23,309 nucleotides of DNA from CAZSDU01 sp964605775 (lineage in GTDB: Bacteria; Bacteroidota; Bacteroidia; Bacteroidales; FEN-979). The notes under the pieces were generated by a model. It saw nothing but the letters and a program-made list of their open reading frames with translations, had not been told where the DNA came from and made no database searches. A program made the translations under genes and the position numbers. Positions 6,673 through 12,312 of the stretch are shown here, in pieces. Numbering within the stretch: the stretch's first letter is position 1; each line of letters opens with the position of its first letter. The stretch is taken from contig CAZSDU010000034.1 of assembly GCA_964605775.1 (NCBI GenBank), forward strand, positions 1-23,309. Direction: 5' to 3'.

Positions 6673-7017
6673 ATGAGAATTGCATTTACAGCCAATGGAA
6701 CTACCTGGGAATCAGTGATTGATTCACGTTTTGGAAGAACTGAATTTATTGTTGTGTACGATGAGGAAACAAAAGAATTTACAACTTTTGATAATATGGC
6801 AATAAAAGAAGAAGCGCATGGCGCCGGCACTGCCACCGTTCAGAAACTTTATCAAATGAAACCCGATGTGCTGATAACAGGCAACGGACCAGGAGAGAAT
6901 GCCACCTTAGCCTTAAAGCACTTGAATATTCAGATTTTTGTGGATGCGCATAATATGACATTACAACAAGCGTATGAAAATTACAAAAGTGGAACCCTTA
7001 AAAAATTAAATTTTTGA
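6673..7017 (+). CDS. NifX/NifB-family cofactor-binding-like protein (copy 3), possibly 3'-frameshifted
   Basis: A 114-residue member of the NifX family. Seen: MRIAFTANGTTWESVIDSRF, FGRTEFIVVYDEETKEF, AGTATVQKL, and DVLITGNGPGENATLALK, the Gly-rich loop (here TGNGPG). The first half resembles copy 1 (898-1215) more than copy 2 in its SR/QQFGR.E/CF.I/VYD region. It ends KKLNF-TGA at 7015-7017. If one T were added to the five-T run just before the stop, the frame would run on into a Gly/His-rich tail (7020-7064), a feature common in this family and also present in copy 2, so the stop may be a frameshift artefact or real decay. It precedes the degraded radical SAM gene. Confidence 0.85.
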   Translation: MRIAFTANGTTWESVIDSRFGRTEFIVVYDEETKEFTTFDNMAIKEEAHGAGTATVQKLYQMKPDVLITGNGPGENATLALKHLNIQIFVDAHNMTLQQAYENYKSGTLKKLNF

Positions 7018-7019
7018 GG

Positions 7020-7064
7020 CAACATGAACATCATCAAGGCATTGGCGGAGGACACGATGGTGGC
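7020..7064 (+). pseudogene. Gly/His-rich tail segment, out of frame with NifX copy 3
   Basis: The frame reading from 7020 encodes QHEHHQGIGGGHDGG with no start codon of its own. Such tails normally end NifX-family proteins. It is one base out of frame with the NifX gene that stops at 7017, across a homopolymer T run at 7011-7015. The same frame continues directly into radical SAM-like sequence at 7065, which implies that a deletion joined the two genes. Confidence 0.5.
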
Positions 7065-7511
7065 AGTTTGGTATCGGTAAAAACAGATGCCATATCTCCT
7101 GACATATGGAAAAAATTGACACGCCTCATACAACACCCATTTTCGATACAAATTTGGAAGCAATCTCCCAATTCAGGAAACAATTCATAGGCAAATTTGT
7201 TACAGAAACCAAGCTCATACAAGGACTGAATGACACCCCTGATGAGATTGAAAAAAAATCAAAATACATTGAAGCACTGATGCCCACAGTAGCTTATATT
7301 TCCATTCCCACACGTCCTACAGCCTTTAAGCAGATTGTTCCGGCAACGGAGCAGATGGTTACTGTCGCCTACCAAATGTTTTCCAGCCATAATGTTCAAA
7401 CAGAACTACTGACAGGATACGAGGGCAATGCTTTTGCAACTTCAGGTAATTTTGCCGAACACCTATTATTTACGTAAATTTCCTAAGCGAAAGACAGCAT
7501 GCAAAAAGTAG
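7065..7511 (+). pseudogene. Degenerate radical SAM protein (COG0731 / TYW1-like group)
   Basis: Three out-of-phase pieces of one gene. Piece 1 (7065-7115): SLVSVKTDAISPDIWKK. Piece 2 (to the TAA at 7475-7477): IDTPH..., FRKQFIGKFVTETKLIQGLND, VAYISIPTRPTAFKQIVP and ELLTGYEGNAFATSGNFAEH, which match the 'LVTETML..G.ND / YLSIPTRPP / GYEGN.F..TGN.EEDLL' pattern of this family. Adding one A to the six-A run at 7110-7115 would read WKKIDTPH and fuse pieces 1 and 2 seamlessly. Piece 3 (7464-7511): YYLRKFPKRKTACKK-TAG, a typical C-terminal end; the usual 'SITAVHPMRE' region between is missing. The N-terminus with the CxxxCxxC cluster motif is absent altogether, so the enzyme cannot be functional. 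Confidence 0.75.
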
Positions 7512-7663
7512 AAAAACTTAATCCCGAATCGGGAGTTGAATTAAAATCCTTTATTGCCAAACATTACGATAAGATTATGAATACATTATGCTTTGGCTTA
7601 TACCGGCGTTTTATTCAGAAAGCCATTGAAGATAGAGCAAATCGAGACGAATTTAAGATATAA
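7499..7663 (+). pseudogene. N-terminal fragment of a class I SAM-dependent methyltransferase
   Basis: An ATG at 7499 overlapping the end of the broken radical SAM gene opens a 54-residue frame: MQKVEKLNPESGVELKSF, then IAKHYDKIMNTLCFGLYRRF and IQKAIED. This matches the N-terminus of a class I methyltransferase group that starts 'V.KL.PE.GVEL.GF.AK.YD......FG.Y..FI.KAI.DM' and normally continues into ILDLG.GTGRN. Here the frame leaves the family after AIED and stops at 7661-7663, so the SAM-binding motif is missing. The overlap with the radical SAM stop suggests that the intact ancestors were co-translated. The family assignment is from memory of the pattern. Confidence 0.55.
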
Positions 7664-7732
7664 TAACAGAGATTATTTTACTTCAACCAATCTTGATCCG
7701 GATCCATGGTTAGAATAAAAAACTAAAAAACA

Positions 7733-8248
7733 ATGTCAACAGGTTATATACATTTATACACTGGTAATGGAAAAGGCAAAACCACGGCAAGCATAGGCCT
7801 TGCGATAAGGGCTGCCGGTGCCGGAAAAAAAGTTCATATTGCCCAGTTTGTTAAAGGGATGCACTATGCTGAGTTAGATGCCTTAAAAAGATTTCCCGAA
7901 ATCGAGATTATTCAGTATGGTTTGGATTGTTTTATTAAGAATAAACCTACTGAAAAAGACATTAAAGCAGCTCAGATTGGGCTGAAGGAAGTCGCCGCAA
8001 TAATGATGGAAAACAAATACGATATAGTGGTTCTGGACGAAGTTTGTATTGCGTTGTATTATCATTTATTCGAAGTCAGTGAGTTGATAAGTATTTTGCT
8101 TAACAAACCAGACCCTATGGAAATCATCCTTACCGGCCGTTACGCCCCACCAGAACTCATTGAAATGGCAGACCTGGTGACCGAAATGAAAGAGATAAAA
8201 CATTATTTCACCCAAGGGGTAAAGGCCCGTAAGGGCATCGAATTTTAA
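7733..8248 (+). CDS. cobO: Cob(I)alamin (corrinoid) adenosyltransferase, CobO/BtuR family
   Basis: A 171-residue CobA/CobO/BtuR-type ATP:co(I)rrinoid adenosyltransferase, normal family length. Walker A is TGNGKGKTT (residues 10-18), followed by ASIGLAIRAAGAGKKVHIAQF and KG. VVLDEVCIALYYHL is the conserved DE..A...G/H segment, and LTGRYAPPELIEMADLVTEM plus the terminal QGVKARKGIEF (family G..AR.GIE.) complete the set. It adenosylates reduced corrinoids to make adenosylcobalamin in the cytoplasm. No other cobalamin gene is in view. It is the last AT-rich gene of the cluster, 69 bp after the decayed stretch, and intact, so it may be what remains of a corrinoid- or SAM-linked arm of the operon. 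Confidence 0.93.
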   Translation: MSTGYIHLYTGNGKGKTTASIGLAIRAAGAGKKVHIAQFVKGMHYAELDALKRFPEIEIIQYGLDCFIKNKPTEKDIKAAQIGLKEVAAIMMENKYDIVVLDEVCIALYYHLFEVSELISILLNKPDPMEIILTGRYAPPELIEMADLVTEMKEIKHYFTQGVKARKGIEF

Positions 8249-8311
8249 CTTCAACATCATACTGTAAACAACAGTGATTATCCCTTTGAAACAATGCTGC
8301 AGGAATGGCAG

Positions 8312-8343
8312 TTGACATGAAACTAAAAATTGCAGTATCTTTG
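8312..8343 (+). promoter_or_regulatory. Bacteroidota-type promoter for the DUF3089 lipoprotein
   Basis: TATCTTTG at 8336-8343 fits TAnnTTTG, with TTG at 8312-8314, 21 nt upstream. The predicted start near 8350 leaves a leader of about 50 nt before the ATG at 8398. The base composition also changes around here. Confidence 0.6.
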
Positions 8344-8397
8344 TGACACGAACTATTAAAAATTGAATAAAAAGTGTCAGCATTAAAAATAATAAAG

Positions 8398-9411
8398 ATG
8401 AATTATTCATTGATCGCATTGGTATTTGTTTCCATTTTTTGCTGTAGTTGCAAGAAAGATGATGGCTCCCAGCCAGTTGCCACAGCTACTGATTATTCGA
8501 AAGCTGCGCATTGGTTATCTTTACCTGCCCCGGTCATGGCAGTTGACGTTTTTTATCTTTATCCGACCTGCTGGCAGAAGGTTAATTCAAGCGATCCAAA
8601 TATATGTAACATCGACAACCCTTCGATGTTGGCAGGGGCTCTCCCTGCTTTCGAACGCCAGGCAACAGCTTTTGAGACTTTTGCAAATGTTTACGCCCCT
8701 TATTACCGTCAAGCCGATGCCGGCTATACTTTGGCATTATCTGAAGATCAGCGGGAGAAGGTCATAGGAGGAATTCCTACATCGGATGCCACTGCAGCCT
8801 TCGACTACTATATTCAGCATTACAATCAGCACCGCCCATTCATTTTAGCAGGACATTCACAAGGGTCGAATGTTCTGATCCATTTGCTTTCAGGATATCT
8901 GAAAGACAACCCTAAGGTTTATCAGCGTATGATTGCTGCTTATATTATCGGTTATCCGGTAACTTCAACCTTCCTGGCCAATAATCCTCATTTGAAATTT
9001 GCCGAAGGTTCCGATGACATAGGGGTAATTATCTCCTATAACACCCAGGCTCCCAGTGTTATTCCGCCTCATAATCCCGTGGTATCAGATATTGTAGGTC
9101 TGGTCATCAATCCGATTACATGGACAAGAACCGAAACAGAGGCAACGACTGCTGAGGGTTTGGGGTCCCTCATGCCCGATTCGGTGACCATGAAATTTAA
9201 ACCCGTACCTCAATATGCTGATGCCAGAGTAGATATAAAAACTGGAGTCCTGATCTGTACCTCGGCTGACTCCAACGGGCTATATCAATACACCAAATCT
9301 TTTGGGAAGGGAGTTTACCATAGCTTTGATTACCCCTTTTATTTTTTCAATATCCGGGAAAATGCCCAGCAAAGGGCTGACCAATTTCTTCGCAAAAAAG
9401 CAGGTCGTTAA
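8398..9411 (+). CDS. DUF3089 family alpha/beta-hydrolase-like lipoprotein
   Basis: A 337-residue protein. It starts with a lipoprotein signal peptide, MNYSLIALVFVSIFCCSC, with acylation most likely at C18 (C15/C16 possible), then KKDDGS, so it is probably anchored in the outer membrane or faces the periplasm. The mature part matches DUF3089: VDVFYLYPTC near residue 52, YAPYYRQA near 101, and the nucleophile elbow LAGHSQGS with Ser154. An alpha/beta-hydrolase (esterase-like) activity is inferred; no substrate is known to me. I chose ATG 8398 over one at 8374 because it starts the signal peptide directly and lies behind the promoter. Its stop is 8 bp from the stop of convergent hydF, with no obvious terminator between. 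Confidence 0.85.
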   Translation: MNYSLIALVFVSIFCCSCKKDDGSQPVATATDYSKAAHWLSLPAPVMAVDVFYLYPTCWQKVNSSDPNICNIDNPSMLAGALPAFERQATAFETFANVYAPYYRQADAGYTLALSEDQREKVIGGIPTSDATAAFDYYIQHYNQHRPFILAGHSQGSNVLIHLLSGYLKDNPKVYQRMIAAYIIGYPVTSTFLANNPHLKFAEGSDDIGVIISYNTQAPSVIPPHNPVVSDIVGLVINPITWTRTETEATTAEGLGSLMPDSVTMKFKPVPQYADARVDIKTGVLICTSADSNGLYQYTKSFGKGVYHSFDYPFYFFNIRENAQQRADQFLRKKAGR

Positions 9412-9419
9412 CACTACTG

Positions 9420-10649
9420 TTAAAGATAATCCTCACTCCCTGCTTTAATTCCGGTAAAGGGCTCAATGGCCCGGGCATAAATGCCATGCACCCAGGCAAT
9501 GGCCAGACCGTAATTGGTGACAGGAATACCGGCATCAATAGCTGGTTTTAATCGACTGATCAGTTGTTTACGGGTGATCATACACCCTCCGCACTGAATG
9601 ATCAAGGAATAGTCGGTGATGGGTCTTATGATTGTGCTAAGTCCGGTGACCACATCAAAATCAAGATGCTTTCCGGTAAAATTACTCAGCCAGCGGGGGA
9701 TTTTCACCCTGCCGATATCATCACAGGATACATGATGGGTACAGGATTCAAGGATCAGGATACGGTTTCCGTCCTTCAACTCACTGATTTTGGGTGTACC
9801 CCTCATATAGGCTATAAAATCTCCTTTCTGACGGGCCAGCACAATACTGAAGCTGGTCAGGGGAATATCTCTGGGGATGGAGGCATCTGCCTTAGGAAAC
9901 ACCTGGCTGTCGGTGATGACCAGGGCAGGCTTGGGATTCATCTTTTTAAAGAAGGCATCCACTTCCCGTTCTTTGCATACGACAGCTATTCCATCATGAT
10001 CCAGCACATCCCGAATCACCTGAACCTGGGGGAGGATCATTCGGCCTTCGGGGGCTTCCATATCAATGGGTGTGATCAGCAAAACGACATCCCCATAGGA
10101 AATCAGGTCCCCGACCAGGCTCACCTTCTGATAGGCTGACCCGGGCAAGGATTTACGGATACCATCAATCACATCTTCAAGGCTGTCAGGATGAACCGCG
10201 CTGAATTCAATAAACGCAACCCCGAATTTTTCCTTTATAATCCCGGAGAGACCAAGGTCGGACTTTTCCAGGTCCGATTTATTGTGGATGATAAAAAAAG
10301 GAACATCCTGTTTCTGAAAATCTTTCACCCATGAGGTTTCAGTGTCATCAAACTGATTATGGACGATGATCAGGATAGCCAGGTCAATGATCTTGAGTAT
10401 TTCCCTGGTTTTCGTCATGCGTTTTTGTCCCAGATCGCCAACATCGTCTATCCCAGCGGTATCAATCATGATCACCGGGCCAATGCCAGGGATTTCAATG
10501 GATTTTTTAACCGGGTCGGTAGTGGTACCGGCGACCTCGGAAACAATGGCTGTATCTTGGCCTGTCAGGGCATTGATGAAGGAACTCTTGCCGTTGTTCC
10601 TGCGTCCGAAAATACCGATATGTGGTTTATTGTCCCTTCCTTTTGTCAT
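9420..10649 (-). CDS. hydF: [FeFe]-hydrogenase H-cluster maturation GTPase HydF
   Basis: A 409-residue protein of normal HydF length. The N-terminal GTPase domain has P-loop GRRNNGKSS (G15-S22), TTTDPV (G2), DTAGID (G3) and HNKSD (G4). The C-terminal cluster domain has CTHH (C303, H305) and QCGGC (C353, C356), the HydF CxHx(n)[H]CxxC ligand set. HydF is the scaffold that receives the 2Fe subcluster made by HydE and HydG and delivers it to apo-hydrogenase. HydE, HydG and the hydrogenase itself are not in the window. It lies 18 bp after aspA on the same strand, an association I recall from other anaerobes' maturation loci. The residue before C353 is Gln rather than the His often found there. 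Confidence 0.95.
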   Translation of the reverse strand: MTKGRDNKPHIGIFGRRNNGKSSFINALTGQDTAIVSEVAGTTTDPVKKSIEIPGIGPVIMIDTAGIDDVGDLGQKRMTKTREILKIIDLAILIIVHNQFDDTETSWVKDFQKQDVPFFIIHNKSDLEKSDLGLSGIIKEKFGVAFIEFSAVHPDSLEDVIDGIRKSLPGSAYQKVSLVGDLISYGDVVLLITPIDMEAPEGRMILPQVQVIRDVLDHDGIAVVCKEREVDAFFKKMNPKPALVITDSQVFPKADASIPRDIPLTSFSIVLARQKGDFIAYMRGTPKISELKDGNRILILESCTHHVSCDDIGRVKIPRWLSNFTGKHLDFDVVTGLSTIIRPITDYSLIIQCGGCMITRKQLISRLKPAIDAGIPVTNYGLAIAWVHGIYARAIEPFTGIKAGSEDYL

Positions 10650-10667
10650 ATGATTTTCATCATTAAA

Positions 10668-12209
10668 TTATCCGTTCAAATCATCCAAACGATAGCCCAT
10701 TTTCAACAGGTTTTCAGGTTTCAGGATTACCTTCAGTTTATCTTGTTCCATCATCTTTTTTTCGAGGTTTGCATCCAGGATATTGAGTCCCTTTTCCTTC
10801 ATCAGGTGGGACAATTCAGAGGCTTTGTGATAGCCGATATAGGGAATCAGTGCAGTGGTAATGGCCGGGCTGAACCAGAGTTTTTCTTCATTAATCCGGA
10901 CATTGATCTTAAGATTATCAAAAAGATTTGTTTTTACTGTCTGATCACAAGCAATAAGTAAACGCAGGCTTTCAATCATGGCCATACCGATGATTGGAAG
11001 GTAGGCATTCAACTCAAGGCAACCCTGAGCTGCAAGTGAAGTGATCAGTTGATCGTTGGCATAAACCCGGTGGGCGGCGCTGATCACAAACTCAGGGATT
11101 ACCGGGTTGATCTTGCCCGGCATGATGGAACTGCCGACCTGGACCTGGGGAAGAGTTAGCTGGTGAGGTGGTGAGGTGGTGAGGTGGTGAGCTTGTGCAG
11201 TGGTGCCATGGTGCAGTGGTGCATTCGGATTGCAGAGGTCTGAGGCAAGGAGGCGGAGGTCGGAAACCATTTTTTCGAGGTTCACGGCATGGGCTTTCAG
11301 GGTAGCATGCACCTCTACGAAAGCATCCAGGTTACTGGTGGTATCGGGCAGGTTTTCGCTTCGTGTGACCGGCAGTCCGCTAAGTTGCTGAAGCTGCTGA
11401 ATGGCTTCCATGATAAAAAAACGCGGTACGGAAATTCCTGTTCCAATGGCGCTACCGCCAAGGTTAACCAGTTTGATTCTTTCAAAACATTTGGAAACCC
11501 GCCACCAGTCTCTCGACAAGGCTTCGTTGTAATTGCTGAATAATATTCCGAAGGAAGAGGGAACCGCTTCCTGCATCTGGGTATAACCGATACGTAAGTC
11601 GTTCCGGTGATTTCCTTCCAAGTCTTCCACTTTAAATCTTAAATCATTGATGGTCTTCTCCAACAGGTTAAGCTGTTGCATCACGGCCAGCTTCAGAGAA
11701 GTCGGGATTACATCGTTGGTGGATTGAAAAACGTTGGCTTGCTCAAGCGGGTCTATTTCCTTGTAATCTCCTGGTTTTCTACCCATTTTAATCAAGGCGA
11801 CATTGGTAATGATCTCATTCACGTTCATGTTGATACTGGTTCCGGCGCCGCCTGAGATAGCAGGGACTATGAAGGAATCAAAGTACTTTCCCGCTGAAAC
11901 TTCTTCGGCGGCTTTGATCAGATAAGAGATGCAGGATAAAGATCGCTGCGCTCCCTGTATAGCATCCTGCATCCCTGCCTGTCTGGCAGGCAGGCTGCAT
12001 CCTGCATCCTCATTTTTTTTCTCCACTGCCTTATGGTAGGCCTCCACTGTCAGATAGCAGGCCTTTTTCACCATCCCAATGGCTTTGTACCATTCCAGAG
12101 GGAAGAGGGAATGATCAGGAAAATTTTCCCTGGCCCTGATGGCATGTATCCCATACAGAGCATCCTCTGGCAATTCTCTGCTTCCGATATAATCTTTTTC
12201 CAGACGCAT
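10668..12209 (-). CDS. aspA: Aspartate ammonia-lyase with two unusual internal insertions
   Basis: A 513-residue member of the fumarase/aspartase superfamily. Seen: MRLEKDYIGSRELPEDALYGIHAIRARENF, written in parts as the 'E.D..G...P.DALYGI...RA.ENF' aspartase start; GGAGTSINMNVNEII; and the signature loop GSSIMPGKINPV (359-370) holding the catalytic Ser. Aspartase converts aspartate to fumarate and ammonia. It is about 40 residues longer than usual, and the catalytic Ser is displaced by about the same amount relative to E. coli AspA (Ser318 as recalled). The excess maps to two inserts: residues ~67-92 (repeat-palindrome) and ~329-350 (8-bp repeats). The flanking family sequence stays in frame, so the gene may still be functional. 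It shares an operon with hydF, and its ammonia could serve hydrogenase ligand synthesis (inference). Confidence 0.92.
   Translation of the reverse strand: MRLEKDYIGSRELPEDALYGIHAIRARENFPDHSLFPLEWYKAIGMVKKACYLTVEAYHKAVEKKNEDAGCSLPARQAGMQDAIQGAQRSLSCISYLIKAAEEVSAGKYFDSFIVPAISGGAGTSINMNVNEIITNVALIKMGRKPGDYKEIDPLEQANVFQSTNDVIPTSLKLAVMQQLNLLEKTINDLRFKVEDLEGNHRNDLRIGYTQMQEAVPSSFGILFSNYNEALSRDWWRVSKCFERIKLVNLGGSAIGTGISVPRFFIMEAIQQLQQLSGLPVTRSENLPDTTSNLDAFVEVHATLKAHAVNLEKMVSDLRLLASDLCNPNAPLHHGTTAQAHHLTTSPPHQLTLPQVQVGSSIMPGKINPVIPEFVISAAHRVYANDQLITSLAAQGCLELNAYLPIIGMAMIESLRLLIACDQTVKTNLFDNLKINVRINEEKLWFSPAITTALIPYIGYHKASELSHLMKEKGLNILDANLEKKMMEQDKLKVILKPENLLKMGYRLDDLNG
11161..11224 (-). repeat. 8-bp tandem repeat tract inside aspA
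   Basis: Eight consecutive 8-mers on the + strand: three TGGTGAGG, one TGGTGAGC, then TTGTGCAG, TGGTGCCA, TGGTGCAG and TGGTGCAT. In aspA they encode a His/Thr/Pro-rich stretch at residues ~329-350, right before the catalytic loop. Because 8 is not a multiple of 3, gain or loss of one unit would shift the frame. Confidence 0.85.
11962..12009. repeat. Palindrome flanked by direct repeats, inserted in aspA
   Basis: GCATCCTGCATCC occurs at 11962-11974 and again at 11997-12009. Between them is a hairpin: CCTGCCTG (11974-11981) and CAGGCAGG (11987-11994), an 8-bp stem with a 5-nt loop. Each 13-mer is itself nearly two copies of the heptamer GCATCCT. The element translates in frame (residues ~67-83, including SLPARQAG) at a place where aspartases have no such sequence. 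It looks like a small mobile or expandable palindromic element. Confidence 0.75.
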
Positions 12210-12213
12210 AAAG

Positions 12214-12248
12214 CAATGAAGAATTAAGAATGAAGAATGAGGAATTTT
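12214..12248. repeat. Period-7 repeat upstream of aspA
   Basis: Five heptamers in a row: CAATGAA, GAATTAA, GAATGAA, GAATGAG, GAATTTT. The tract begins 4 bp upstream of the aspA start codon, in the 103-bp gap between aspA and the divergent giant secreted protein gene, so it could influence aspA initiation. No consensus promoter is clear in the rest of this gap; a TACAGTTTTG run at 12286-12295 is a poor match. Confidence 0.7.
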
Positions 12249-12312
12249 GATTTCATGTTAGGGTAACAACGATTTTTCATAATTTTACAGTTTTGATGAA
12301 ACTGCTTTCGCC

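Noticed and set aside
898..7017. Nitrogen-fixation (nif) cluster
   Set aside because: NifX-family proteins are present but there is no nifH, nifD, nifK, nifE, nifN or nifB radical SAM gene. The ferredoxin-MinD ATPases point to ORP-type loci instead.
7665..7718. Short frame NRDYFTSTNLDPDPWLE before cobO
   Set aside because: It could be another gene's C-terminal scrap, but it is too short and I cannot assign it to any family.
8255..8275. Terminator after cobO
   Set aside because: ACTGT/ACAGT at this site gives only a 5-bp stem with no T run.
9564..10139. 191-codon open frame on the + strand opposite hydF, and a similar one at 10359-10961
   Set aside because: Both lie antisense to the clear hydF and aspA frames and their products show no family motif. 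They are shadows.
12286..12295. TACAGTTTTG as promoter of protein A
   Set aside because: The spacing between TA and TTTG is 4 nt instead of 2, and no -33 element is clear.
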